64,000 bases of DNA from Rostratula benghalensis (taxonomy: Eukaryota > Chordata > Aves > Charadriiformes > Rostratulidae). The stretch is taken from NCBI GenBank assembly GCA_013399305.1, contig VXAI01000136.1, forward strand, positions 1,546,195 through 1,610,194, read 5' to 3'. Position numbers and translations under genes: made by a program. The notes below the pieces were generated by a model that was not told the origin of the DNA, searched no databases, and saw nothing but the letters and a program-made list of their open reading frames with translations. Positions 12,337 to 26,100 of this stretch are shown in pieces (the first letter of the stretch is position 1; every line of letters starts with the position of its first letter).

Positions 12337-15300
12337 CCCTGAAATGTCAGTGATGTTTTATCTAGGCTATCATTGTTTGCTTGCCAGATATTGCTCCTTG
12401 AAAACAAACATCTACAGAAAGGACTGATATCCTTCTGGAAAGTACTTTGAAAGTATTTGGTAATTCTCAAAACAGACTGGCAGTAATTCACTTCCAAAAG
12501 GTTTATAATACCCTGAAATCTGGTTTAGTCAAGTAGACTTCGAAATTCATGTTCATTAGTGCTGTAGTACGAGTATTACTGCTTACTAAATCAAGGAAAT
12601 ACAGAAGGTTAATGAAAGCTCTTCAATGCTGGTGAAACTTTCAAATCTTTATAGGAGTGTCATATTTTAAATATTACTGGCAGGCCAGCTTTGTACTTCT
12701 GAAGTTTAAACAACGACTGCAATAAAATTTTCATTATTTTATATACTCACAGACCTCTGCAAATCATTTCTGCTGATTAAGTCTATTTTCCCTGACACTT
12801 GTACCAGAAAGTCTTTGTGTACTCAAGAGGCTCCCAAAATGTTATTTCTGGCTTGAAACCGAGATTAATAATGTCACTCAACAGCAGCAACAAGAGAAGT
12901 TATTGTATAGTCTGGGTGGTACAGATGATTGCTAATGGAATACAGCACTGAAACTTTCACAGTGAGATAGCTGCATTACGTGTGGTGGAAATGAAAAACA
13001 ACGCCACTATTGTTCAACAGCTATTCTTTTGGAAAGACTTGTCTGCTTATGAAGTGGAAAATTGCCAGGTAGAAACACCAGTAACAGCAAGTAGATGTCT
13101 TTTAAAGTTTTATTCCACACACTTTTCCAGAACTTATCAGACTGAAAAGTGGCCTTCTACACAGAAAAGAAATATAATTGTCTTCACTACAGAAAGTACT
13201 ACTCTTTGCTAAACAGCAAGGGTGATTATTGGTCACTCACCTGGCAGTTTCATGACTGAACAACACAAGTGCCACCTTTTTGGCCCTTCCATCAAGAACA
13301 AGATGATTTTTTTTTCCCCCTGCCTTTGTTTTTCCCAGAGATAACAGTGGTTAGAAAGAGAGGAACATTTCTAAGCTTGATTTGACATGATTTATTGCCA
13401 CTACAGTGTAACAGATCCAACATACGAACAGCAAGCCTGAAACGAAAGCTCTGCAGAGCTACCTCTGCTAACCAAGTTCAGCGTGTGGCAAAAGAGGAGA
13501 AATAAAAGAGGCACATAAAAAAAATATATATTGATTTTGCTCAAAAGGTTTATTTCAATACTCATCCATGGTCTTCCTCAAAAAATATGTTAAAAGTCAC
13601 TACCAGACAATGAGTATTTTCCCCCATTTTATTGATCTCTTGCTAGTTTATACAGCTGCTGAAAAGTGACTCAAAGTGTGTGTCAGACACAATTATGCTC
13701 CTGAGGCTCAGGGCAGGATCCTCACCTTCACACTGGTGTTTTCAAATGCTGAGGTGCAGCTTTATTATTCCTCCCTCAGTAGCACTTTGTGCCTGAAGTG
13801 CAAAAAGCTCCTCACAGAGACATCAAGTAGCAGCACCCTGTGTGCAAGGGAGAAGAGAAGATGAGCCTCTGGGGCCAGAGTGACAATGGACCATTTTTCT
13901 GAGCTCCCTAATGGGATTCAGCTCACCATATGTTCTGGGCCTTTGATGAAGTCTGAGCATCTGGAGTGACTGTGGATGCTCTAAAGCAGATGAAACATGG
14001 ACAAGGCTGGCAGCTATTATGATGCCAAATGCAGAGGACACCAATGCCTTTCTGGGGATGTGGTAGGACGCCACATGGGACACCACAGGGGTTCGAAAAC
14101 GGAAGCAGAAACTAGTATTTTAGCACCAAGTCACTTTTTTGTCATCCACATCTGAACTAGTCAGCCTGAACTCCATCCTATTACTTGTTGTTCATCCATT
14201 TATGGATATACATTGAGGTCTAGTAACTTTTGTACAGCTGAAGGTTCAGGGGTCTCCAGCCCTGTGGATGTTAGCAGTGGGAGCCGTTCATACTCAAGAT
14301 CTCTGGATGCTCTGCTACTTTGCCACTTGTTTTGGGACCTTTGTGTCTCCTTTTCTTCCCAGTAAACACTCACCCAACAAGAGACTGTGGAGAAGATCAC
14401 TAAGTTTTGCCCAAAAGTAGCTCAGCTTAATTTCTTAAGGTTTCAGTACAGCTTAGATGCTATTTTTGTTGCTCCAGAGGTAAGCAGCACTATCCTCTCC
14501 TGAGTGGAAGTATCATGGGGCTATTTTCCTGTCTCACTAGCTGAAGAGGAATGATATTCCTCATTCTCATTATCTCAGTCATTGTGCTTTCATTGCTCTT
14601 CGACTTTGCTTTTAATGTGTAAACTTTCCATATCTCTAATCTTTTAATTCTTCATTATCTTCTGGTTCTAGCTGCTTGTGATTAACATCAAAAGAAGAAA
14701 AGATGACAGGGAATGGCTAAGCGAGTATAACAGACTTTTAAATCTCATAGCAAAGTGCTGGTTCTAGTTTCTTTGGTAATGAATAAAATAACAAAATAAT
14801 GATAGACTATTTTTTTTGCAATGTACTTAACCTTTAAAATTCCAAATGCTTTGTAAAGAAAACAGAATACTAATCCAGAAACTACCAGAAACAGACAGTT
14901 TCACATACTTGACATACCTTTGGATCATATAAGCTGTTTGTCTGACTGGTTACACTCCCTGAAACCTACCTACAGCTCCTTAAAATCAGCATCACTCAGG
15001 TTGCAGTCAGCAAACAGAAGGTGGACTGTGGAATACATCTTTATTGGTGTCAGGGAAATTGTTACACACTGTTCATGAAACCACTCCTGCCTTACAGTCA
15101 CCACAAAGGATGATCAGATCTACAAAGAACTCAGAAAGAAATCTTGTGTTGGCATGCAGAAGACCCAAGAGACTTGTGTTTCCATTGCCACCACAAATGC
15201 TCTTTCTGGCTTTTAAGCAATTTCTCCCTTGCCTCTTGAGTCTGTCATATCCACCCACGTATGGCCAGGTACCCCAAGATCTGGTGATAACAGATATGGC

Positions 15301-18300
15301 AATCAGATGAGCTTATGACATTATTCTCATCTTGCTCATGACAAATTTGCCAGCCACTGGTGGCCTTGCACTCTGGCCATTACAGAGCCTGACCCTTGGA
15401 GGATGCTTCCAAGAGAGACAGTGGACATCAGCAAAAGTGAGAGCCTGCAAAGGCAGCCACAGAAGTCGGATGACTCACGGAAACGAATGTGGGCTCTTCC
15501 CTCCATGGACAAGGGACATGAAAATCAAACTCTTTCAGACTAAAAAATAGTAATAAAATAAAATCATCTGTGCCATGGAAACCTTGGAAAATCAGGTTTC
15601 AGATAGTGCATTCAGAAAAGGCAGAATTTGGTCCTTTGGAACATTGTTAATTTATGTACTTGCTTTAAAAAGCACATAGCCTGTAAAGGTGCTAATTCAA
15701 TATAACACATTCTGTCTCATGAGATTTATTTAAGTGAAAATGTCATGCTGGTTACATTTAAAATAAGAGTTAATTATAACTGCTGCTTTTAAAATTTGTT
15801 AGATCACTGTGAGCTTATCACAACTACAGGCCTCTGTAAAATGTGCTGTTAGATTGGTATATTTTTGAGTGTCAAGGCCCATTAAAGCCCAAGAGTACAA
15901 GCAGACCTACCTCCTTCTTATACCACAGAGAAAAGAGGTGTGCAGCAAAGCTAAAGGGAGAATCCAACCACCTCCTGTGAATGCTTTGAATGGAGCTTAT
16001 TTGTGCTCTGTCCCAAAAAGGAAGGCTGAGATCATGATAATTGAAAATCTCATCATACCTGACTCACCAGACACCTGAAAGAAGTGACATTTTTTCCCCT
16101 GAATAGGTTATGCTGTTTAGGTAGAAAATACAGGGAGCTGATGATGACTGACAGCCAATAGCTCAGACTTGAGCATTCAACAAGGAATCTCACCATTCAG
16201 CAATAGTCACCTTTGATTGCCTGCATAGGTAATGGAGAGAAAATTGTGATTCAGCCATATGAAAATGTAAGTCTGTGTGTGCCTATTTTAAGCTGAAAAT
16301 ATGTCCTTTTTTTTTTATTATTTCCTAGTTGTGGGTGGCATTGACTTTTTGGTAAGTCATAGGAAAGAAAGGACTTTGTATCTGGCAAATTCATCCTGCA
16401 TCCTGTTTTGCTTTAATGTTATCTCCTATACCTAGGATGCAAAAGTAAACTGGAAGTATTTGCTCCGTGCAAATTGATTGTTATGGTCAGTGGAAGAGAA
16501 AAATGAACCCAAATATTCTTCTTGTACAAGAGTTTTTATATTTGGTATTGCAAACCAGCTGGAAAAGCAGAAAGATATCCACTTCCCTTGTGATTTGCTT
16601 GCTTTCAGCGTATCCATCAAAGAGAAGATAATGATTTTTTAGTGACAAGGATAAAGTGCTATAACTGTGATTTCAGGAGAAAATTTTGTGAAATAGTAGA
16701 AGAAGAGAAGAAGAGAAAGCACAATAAACCAGACATAAACAAAACAATATACCCACAAATCCACCACCTTTCCTCATCAGGAGTAAAGCCACCTACCTTT
16801 TGTCCTGCACGTGTCTGATCGAGGTCCCACGTTGCTACAATGGAAGAGGTAGACGAGGCCTTTTTCTGTACAAACTAGAAATGAAGTCTTTGCAGGGTCT
16901 GTGCATGACTGATTGAGTTCATCACCACCCTGAAGTTGTACATTACTTGTCTAAGCTTTGATGCAGAATGCTCATCATGAATGAACTCGTGCAGCTGAGT
17001 AACTTTGGACCACAGAGCTGGGTGAGACCATCAAGGACCCTGAGACCCATCCACACAGCTAGAAGTTACCATGCAATAGCCAATAACTTTTGAGAGGTTC
17101 ATATGAACTCTTCCCAACCTCTGCCTACCATAAAGCACAAACTGTTTCTCCACACCCATGACAAACTTGAAATCCAAAGCCTACTACAGTGTAAGCCCCA
17201 GGGACAGAACAGGATAATCAGCAATAACCCAGGTCTCTGCAGCTGTGTGATTGCTGTAAATGACAGAGAATCTCAGAAAGCAGATCATGCCCTGAGCAGA
17301 GAGGAGAGCAAAGAAAATTAAGGTCCTTGTCATTTTGCTTAGAGGAAAGTCTTTTCCAGCCTCTGGTTGAGACATCAGTATAACCAGGAACATGTGAATG
17401 AACACCAGGAACACAACTAACAGGGCATAGAACAGCTTCTGGCTGCCACTGACACACCAAAATATTCTGCCCAGGAGGCCTTTTCCAGCTGCAGCTAATC
17501 TCTGATATTTCAGAAGAAACCCAATTTTCTCTGTCTCCCAAAAGGAAAGTTAGACATCAAGAAAGAAAAAAAAAATAAATTTCTCCCCATTGCCTGCAGG
17601 CAACAGTAGACCCCAGGAAGTACACAGTCAACTAATTAAATACTGTTATGAACAGAGCATAACAAACTCACCATGAGCTGTCTCCTTTCATCTCGTTTTT
17701 GGGAAGCCAAACAACTTATCTTATCCTGATATCGCACAGTTTAATTTCAAGATTCTATCTCATCCTTTTCCTATCCTACAATCTCCCCTTGATCAAATCA
17801 CACTCCAACTTTCCATGATTTAATGACGTCTGCTGTAATAATTTAGGTTCCTCATCTCCATAACTGTCTGGGACGTCTTTACAGAATTTCCTTTGCTGTT
17901 AGGATTCTTCTTATAATTGTCAGTTTAGAAAGATTGATTCTAAGATCACTCTCCATTGACTTTGTATTACTTTCTATTATTAACCCCCAAATATAAGCAC
18001 CACCTGCTCAGTCCTCATTTTTCCAGGTTGCCCCGACTGCCCTTTATTTAATCTGTTTTAAAATAAATTATCCATTTTTCTAATTACTCAATCTTGATCA
18101 ATTTGTTAATTCATTTTTACTACAGGTGAGCAAAACAGAGCTTTAAAAATGACAGATAAGCTTTAGGCAAACTGAAGTTATGGAATGAATTAAACCCCAG
18201 GTGAGAGGTGAGACACACGAGGCCAGAATAAATGAAAGAGTTGATGGGTCCACATAGATTTAAACTTCAGAATATTATGGTCTGTGCTACCTGTGAACCC

Positions 18301-21300
18301 CTGGAAAGGAATGATTTAAGCAAGACATGTCTGAAGATTTTCTGCTTGGAAACGTGTTCTAGGAAGACAGAAATATCGATTAATTCTACCAGTAAGTCAC
18401 GGTGACATCCCACAGGGCCGTGTGGTTGTGCCAGGTCTCAGCCAGCCCTCAGGCTCCCTCTCACCTGGCCCCTGGGGATTACCATGTAAGCTGCTGACAT
18501 TTATCACTTTCTGTTCCTTTTGCCATTAAGTTGCTTCTGCTTTTCTTAGTCCCTGAAAACCAGGAGTGGAGTAGCCACAGCTGTTGTAGCTGCCCATGTG
18601 CATCCTTACATTTGTAACCTTTGACCATGTCCCACCGTATAAGTAAGTTTCCAGCCTGATATCCATATGTTTAAGGCTTTGACTCCTTCTTGCAAGAGAT
18701 TGCAAAGATAGCTGCTGTCAGCTAAACAGGTAAATTACTACAATTTAATATTAATTAGAGGGGAGGGAAGTGTGCCATTCCAAATGCAAATTACCCATTT
18801 CAATAGGAACACCTGGAGACAGAGTGTCACGTCTCCTATTAACATATTGAAAACAGAAATTTATTTGCCAGACAAATCCATCACTGAAAGCCCAAAATGC
18901 AGTATGTTATAGTGTAACTGTTGATTCTGTGCTAGGCAAGGTAATATGTTCACAAACACTCACGTGGCCACTGTCTGCTGGCCTCAAGAGGGACTAAAGA
19001 GGTGTTCTCCACAAGCACTTTTTTTTGCTATGTGTTTTCAAGTTGTCCTCTCCATTCTGTGTACCTATGCATTTTCCTCAAAATTTTTAGCAGATAGTTT
19101 CTAGGGACACCAAGCAAACATTAAAGAAGGTTTCTTGAACATTTGTGTTTCACCAGGTTCACTTTCTGCTCCTTATGCCATTCAGAGGCCAGTGCTGGCA
19201 AAAAATACCTTTAGAGAAGAGAGCTGAAAGGTGACCAGGTTTGCTGTTTTAGTCAAAGCAACAAAAGAAATCCATAAGACTGTGTTATTACTTCCTACTT
19301 TCAGGAACTCGTGCTTGCTTTTGGATCACTAATGGCCACATTAATAAACACAACATGGATGGTAAATGGTGGTAGGAAGGCATTTTAAGGAAAAATACCC
19401 AACCCTCTACTTTTGGCCTTGCATTGCTGAGGGAGGACAGTGGAGCTGACTGAAGTGCTTCTAAAAGTTTCCAATTCATACTCTGATTTTCCTGCCTTTA
19501 TAATGAAATTGGTGCATAAGGCAGCAATGTGATGTACCTTTGCTGCACAGGAAGCTCGTCTGACCCATCTTTGCTTGAGAAAGTTAAAGTTTCTCCTAAA
19601 GAAACCTTTGATAAGAGCAGTGGCTTTGCACAGTTAGTTGTTTCTCACAGTATTTACCAAACTGTTCCCTCTCCCAGAGGCTATTATTCTGTTCTGCTGG
19701 TGCAGAATAGAAAGTACTGCTCTACCCATTAGTGGAGAAAATGCCATGGAGCGGGTGACACCTCCCTCTGGAAGTCTGAAGGCTAACAGCAAAGCAGGCC
19801 AGTTTTCAATTGTTTCCAAAAATGCCATGAACCTGGAGGGTTACCATTCACTCTGGAAGGAGGAGAATAAATAAATGAAATAAAAGAAGCAGGAGAGATT
19901 TTCCCAACACAAACTACAGGGGAATATTCTGTGCATCAAAAATTAGCTGAAACATAGGCGACTGTCCACTTGCAGTGAAACACCAGTAAAAGGTAACATT
20001 CCTAGAGCATCCTTCTCAAATTCACTGTAATTACTGAGCAGCACTATTATACAGGAGTTTAACAAGAGTTAAATGCTACATAAAAGTGTATCTGTGATCT
20101 GCTATATTTTCTATCTAGGGAATGGTTTTTTTTACATGCAAAAATCAGAATGTTGCAGGTGGTAGTCGGGGGCTGCTTCCTGTTGTCAAGAAATAAATTT
20201 CTATTACGAAGGCTGACAGTGAATTTTTTTTTATTTGAAATCAGATGAAGAAAGAAACATGGCATTTGATGATAGGCTAAAAGCTGCTACTCCAAATAGC
20301 TCAATGGGTTTGCCTGAGTAAAAGCAAAGTGAAAAAACAAAATACTCTCCATCTACACCCTCACTTCATCATATGCTTCCTGTGCATTTCATTGGGAGGG
20401 GGTTTTTTTTGGTCTACTTAGTCATCGATCTCTTACTGCTCCTTAGCATTATGGTGGATCTCTAAACCACAACAAATCAACCAGGAGTTTGTTATTTCTG
20501 TGCATTAAGACAGGTCAGAGCAGGAGGGAATACTCAGAAGGGGGTGCAATGGGGGAAGAACCAGCAATAAATATGTGATACAAAGCAGGCCAGCAATACA
20601 GGGAAGGGAGGGAAGGAAAGAAACAAAGACTCCTATCACAGTGGGACAGAGCCATAATCAAGGTGCTAGATAATCTCTTGGCCTCTCCATCTCATCTGAA
20701 TGCAGATAATTTTTTTAGATGACAGGGACATAAAGTCTTTTATGATTAGTTAGGTACCCTGACATAAATAGCCCCATTCCTCAGATGTGTGCCTAATCAA
20801 GTTAATTGCTGCTCTCCATCTGGACACAGTTGTGACAGCATTGATTTCAGCCCAAGAGCTGATGCTGAACCTTTCCCATTCAGGCTACCTGACTGGTGTT
20901 GTCTTCAGAGGAGTGACAAGCTTTGCAAAAAATGTGAAAGAAGAGGGAGGTGTCAGTCTGTTTCACAGTTTATGGCTCCATGATTAATAGTACATGGTCA
21001 AACGCAACAGCTTTTCTCATAGGTAATATTCAGTTTACTCTGAATAAATTGTTTAATAAGTCTGATGGAAAGACTACTGAAAGGAAAAAGAGTCTCTCCA
21101 CTCAGGCCAGTAACTATTTGGATCTAGACCAAAAAAAAAAAAAAAAAGAAAAGAAAAATTGGAGCACTCTTTCTCATATAGAGAGAAGATATATGAGAGA
21201 TGTGTTACTATTAATCTATTTTAAAACAAGTTGATAAGATTTTTTTTTAACTGGGATTCAAGTGGAATTTAAATTATCACATAAACTTCTGGGTGCAGTA

Positions 21301-21968
21301 TGTACAGTACATACAATTTTGGATGCCCACCTGTGCCCATATATGCCTTATTTGTGAGCCTCAAACAGACACAGGTAGAAGATAGGCTCCAAGGGGCACA
21401 GGTGACCTTGGCCTTTTTTGGTGGCTAAGGTTTGGTGCCTCCATGTGTTGGCAGAATCACAGGCAATCAGAGTTTCAGTGATCAGGGAGACCCCAATGCC
21501 TATCAAAAGGCAGCACAGGCAGCTGGCTGTACCTGTTGGATGCCAGGTACATCCCTGGAGGGCAGGGATGGGCATGAATTCAGATCCTTTCAGGAGTGTA
21601 GCATGAAATATCTTCAGATTTTAAAAGAAAAACATTATAGGGGAAAATCCTGTCCAACAGAGAAAGGACATAATAACACTGATTCCTAATGTGTTGCTTT
21701 CCCATTCATCCTGAGAGAGAAACCCCAAAGTTGAACTCCTTCAGCTATTTTTAGAGGCAGATCTGCTTTCTGAAGTCTGGAGATAAAAGAAATTAGATTC
21801 ATGACTTCTTGTGACTGCCTAGGCATGAGAAGTATGTGTCTGCTGTTTGTGTTACATTTTGCAGTGAATACTGGCCTTCTCCCACCCTCCTGCTTCCTAC
21901 CAGTTTGTTGCTGTTGCCTGAACCACAATGAGAAAATGCTTGCAGGAATAAGTGTCACCCTAAGAGAA
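12337..21968. other. Unique non-coding DNA with one weak exon-like segment
   Basis: No gene can be named. Open frames are below about 110 codons and lack domains. A minus-strand segment at 16,797-16,950 stays open between an AG and a GT in a spliceable arrangement, but I do not recognise the peptide and give it low weight. Simple features are an A-rich run at 21,131-21,159, a 9-bp-stem hairpin at 21,172-21,198 and a 17-bp palindrome at 21,298-21,314. Confidence 0.55.
21131..21159. repeat. A-rich homopolymeric run
   Basis: Seventeen A are followed by GAAAAGAAAAA. It is a simple repeat; no retroposed sequence is recognised upstream. Confidence 0.85.
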
Positions 21969-23100
21969 GAATCACAGACTCATAGAATGGTTTGGATTGG
22001 AAGGATCTTTAAAGGTGATCTCGTTCCAACTCTCCTGCCGTGATCAGGGACAACATCCTGGGACCTTCCTGGACCAGGTTACTCAAAGCCCTACCCAGCC
22101 TGGTCTTGAATACTTCAAGGGATGGGGCATCCACAACTTCTCACCCTGTCACCCTCACAGCAAAGAATTTCTTCCTGATATCTAATCTAAATGTACCCTA
22201 TTCTAATTTGAAGCCATTACCCCTCATCCTATCACTGCATTCCCTGGCTGAACAACCCCAACTCTCTCATCCTGTCCTCACAGGAGAGGTACTCCATTCC
22301 TCTCATCATTTTCATGGCCCTCCTCTGGATCCACTTCAACAGGTTCATGCCTTTGCTGTGCTGAGGGCTCTAGATGCTGATGCAGTACTCCAGGTGGGAT
22401 CCCACCAGAGCAGAGGCAGATTCACCACCCTCAACCTGCTGGCCACTCTTCTTTTGATGCAGACCACTATGCAGTTAGCTTTATGGGCCGTGAGTGCAAA
22501 CTGCCAGCTCATGTTGAGCTTCTTGTCCAAGAGCACACCCAAATCCTCCTCAGAGCTGCTCTCAATCCATTCTCCACCCAGCCTGTATCTGTGCTTGGGA
22601 TTCGCCCAACCCACATGCAGGACCTTGCACTTGGCCTAGTTGAACTTCACGAGGTTCACATGGGCCCACCTCTCAAACCCGTGCAGGTCCCTCTGGATGG
22701 CATCCCACCCCTCCAGTGTGCTGACTGCACTGTGCAGCTTGCTGGAATGGAAAACTTGTTGAGGGTGCACTCTATCCCACTGCCCATGTCACCAATGAAG
22801 ATGGCAAACAGCACTGGTCCTACTGCTACCCCCGAGGAAAGTCACTCATCACTGGTCACCACTTGTACATTGAGCTGTTGACTGCAACACCTGGAGTATG
22901 ACCATCCAGCCAATTCCTTATCCACTGTGTGGCCCATCCATCAAATCCATGTCCTTCCAATTTAGAGACAAGGATGTCACTGGGGACAGTATTGAACACT
23001 TTGCACAAGTCCAGGTAGATAATGGCAGTTACCCTTTGCTTATCCACTAATGATGTAACTCCATCATAGAAGGCCACCAAAATAAAAGTTCCAGTAAAGC
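21969..23100 (-). mobile_element. CR1 LINE, 5'-truncated, about 1.1 kb
   Basis: Read on the minus strand, the element runs from ORF2 reverse-transcriptase sequence (23.1 kb) through the RT C-terminal region to the CR1 3' untranslated region. It ends near 21,969 in the terminal motif, seen on the plus strand as AATCACAGACTCATAGAATGG. Hallmarks are the RT motif-A region, the NPKHRYRLGGEWIESS segment and the usual 3' stretch (plus strand: GGATGGGGCATCCACAACTT). The copy is inactive: it is 5'-truncated, has several frameshifts, a stop in place of the codon after KFN (about 22,637), and has lost the catalytic ADD motif. It is moderately diverged and older than the three copies at 53-62 kb. Confidence 0.93.
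22345..22614 (-). pseudogene. CR1 ORF2 fragment, RT C-terminal region
   Basis: The 89-codon minus-strand frame begins MGWANPKHRYRLGGEWIESS and continues through KDLGVLVD-like and KANCIVVCIKRRVASRLR segments. These match the conserved block that follows the reverse-transcriptase core in avian CR1 ORF2. It then runs out of frame into sequence that belongs to another reading frame of the same element. It is a decayed LINE fragment with no host function implied. Confidence 0.85.
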
Positions 23101-23113
23101 ACATCATCGTCAT
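22856..23113 (-). pseudogene. CR1 ORF2 fragment, reverse-transcriptase motif A region
   Basis: The minus-strand frame contains [29 protein letters not shown] and [14 protein letters not shown], followed by WIRNWLDG. These are RT fingers/palm blocks of CR1. The first catalytic aspartate of motif A (YLD) is kept, but the usual AFDTV reads VFNTV. The downstream frame is broken and the palm motif C is missing, so this is a dead copy. The first residues, upstream of about 23,090, do not look like CR1 and may mark the 5' truncation point. Confidence 0.88.
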
Positions 23114-26100
23114 CTCCTTAGGACAAGGTAAAAATTGTGATCACCTGCAGCTGTGAAAGAATCCTGGAGCCCTGAACTGGAGAATAAATATCAGCACCGA
23201 GGGAAGGACATATATTCAGGTCTGCAAAGTCATCATTCAGCTGCTACAGCTCCCTGTTTTTGATTAAGTGGAGCAAGTCCATATGATGAAGTTCATTCTG
23301 GATCAGCATCATCTTGTGTTCTGCTTTTTTCCCTGTGATGTCTAGGTTTTGTATTTTGCATTGCAGTGGCTGCTTAGTGAAAAGGAGAGCAACTTCTTCC
23401 CTAGGACTGCTTGGAAACCAGTTGTGCAGTCTCTGTGTAAAATCTGTTGTAGTTACACCATAAATAGAGTCTTTGGACTTTTTGGTTTCGCATCTTAGAA
23501 CTCTTTCAAAGGTAGCGTCTGTGTCCTCTGCAGCTCTTTATCTTAATGTTTTAGCACTTTCATTTGGCTAGAAATGGCCTAACAGAAAGACACTAGGAGC
23601 ATATTGCACTGTATCTGTGTATATAAAATATAACTTGGAAACCCTCATATGCCATTAAGTATTTCTGCAGCTTCTGTGAGTGTTCAGGCTGGCTGGTAGA
23701 AGCATGTTGGCCCATTCCTACTGGTTTCATGTGAGGAGTGTAAGCCCTGTGCAAATGGAGGCTCAGATCATCTAATTGCTAGTGCTTGACTTTTCTGTCC
23801 TTCATCTCTGTGCTGCTATTCTAGCAGTGCCACTTAGTTAAAACTTACTTGCATAATCTCATATTCTGAAGAAAAACAACCAAACAAACCCCAACTTGCT
23901 TATGGGATTTCTTAGGAGGAGTTCTGGAAAACCTCAATTCAATTAAGTCTCTGTGGTTTAGACTCAAGTTCCTCTTGCTTTATAATTGATGTAATTTTGC
24001 TTTAAGACTCTATTGTTAATTTTATGATTCCTTTATGATTCACTTTTAGAGTCTGGGCTGTAATAGAAAATTTAATGATATACACATTATAAAATGCTTT
24101 AAACAATGAGACAAAAGAATACATTATCTTTCCTAAACCATCTCTTCTTACACTACACAATCCCTATTTCTCATTCCCACTAAAACCCTTTTATACTCTT
24201 CCAGCTCTGGCAACAAGACATGAATTGTGTATGAATTATATTTATATAATTTCTAGTAAAAATAAATACAAGTGCTCAAGTTTTCCTTTGTCCCTGGGCT
24301 TTGAGGTAGAGACATTCATGCTGTGATTTTTCTTTTTCTGGAGAGAAATTAAGATAGCCAGACCATGTTGCTTATCTGCCTCTTAATCTTAAAAAGCTCC
24401 TCAGCACACACACTCATTAAAGTACAGCACAATGTGATATGCCCACCACACTCTTAGCTGATGAAATGTCATAGATTTAGTTTACATAAGAACAACGAGT
24501 ACCATATGGTTTCATCTCATTGACTACAGAACTGTGCTGAAAAATAACACTATTTCCCTTCTGTTTGGGCAGACAAACACAAAGTTACATTTTTCTAGCT
24601 TGGACTTCTAGTTCCAGTCCCATTCAGAAGTGAACAGCTATGTACAAAATGAACTAGCAACTTGTTAGAAAGAGAGGGAAGGTGGATAAATATTGATATA
24701 AATATTACCTCTCTATTTTAGTAGCCTTCTATCTGTTGCAACTTCAGAAATCCTTGTCAGGATACAGGGATGGGTCTGTATGAAACAGAGAAGTGGAATA
24801 CGTGCCATGTGTATTTCTCACTTTCACAAGGGAAGATGGACTGTTTAGAGATGGTGCTTGTCATTACTGAAAAAGAAGAAAGGTACCTTGACTCTGACAA
24901 GCCCTTCCACAGGTTCACCTCACACCTTTTAGACTGAAGATGAAATGTCTGCCCTGCTGGTGGTGGCTGTCACCATAAAGCCATCACAGTGGGCCCCAGA
25001 GCAAAAATACTCCAGTGATTCAGACTCAATACCCAACATGTAGATTTGAAAACAAATCAAAGTTGCCCCAAAAATAATCACCTCATCTTTCTAGTAAATG
25101 ATCTCTTTACATATACTCCATTACCAAGATATTGTACTGGTATTGCACTATTCTGGAGAAATGAAGAGGTGAAGATGAAGGTCTGTTCAGTGAAGGTGAG
25201 GAAGGAAGGGCCACTGAAGTGTCTAAGATTGGAAGAGAAAATGGAGAGGAGAGACTCATGTTTGGATTCTGACAAATCTACTAAACGTGGAATCAGATGG
25301 GGAGAGAGAATTTCTTAAAAAATGTCGGGATAGGTTAACATTTTTATGATTAAAAGGAGTTATTTTATAATATAATTACTTAAGACATTTCCCAAGTATC
25401 TTTGCATATCTTAATGTTCCCCTATATTTTGCCTTGAGCAGTTCAGCTGAAGACCTCACTGGCACTCTGGAGAAGCACATACAAGAGACCATGGAGAAGG
25501 GTTAGGAGGTGAGGGTTAGGTAGGGTGATTGTGAAGGTTGATTCTCTAGGGAGAGCTGTCAGAAAATCCATCTAAGCTTACACATGTACACATAATAAGA
25601 TATTGTTGCAAAGATTTTGGAATGACCCAAATAACAAAACTTACTTATTTCTATTTCCAATAAGTGCTTCCCCTTTTAGCTATTTTCCTTAGCAATACAT
25701 GTACTGTCATTTTATTCTTTGACCAATGGAAGCTCATTTGCACTGCTGTAATTTCAGAAAAGCATTTAAATACACAAATTAAATTTGGAATTGTGTGAAA
25801 AGGAGGTTCATGTCTCTTTCATATTCCAACAATAACATCTAAACATTAATCGTCTCTCTGCTCTTTTATTACCAAAACCAATTACATGATACTGAATTAA
25901 ATAGTCCTGAAAAGAAACTTAGATAGCTTTCAATGGACATGCTCTGTAACAGTAATATGTTAGCATTATTATTTAATAATCATAGGATGCTAGCTGTTGT
26001 TGCAGTGTTATATCCAATTTGCCAAAAGTTTCCCTGTTCTTACAATAGAAAATTAATGTGGGAGCAATGAGATAAAAGCTGGCATGTTGAACTGTCTTTT

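Noticed and set aside
22040..22639. 199-codon plus-strand frame
   Set aside because: It lies antisense to the CR1 copy at 21,969-23,100; the real (decayed) protein is on the minus strand.
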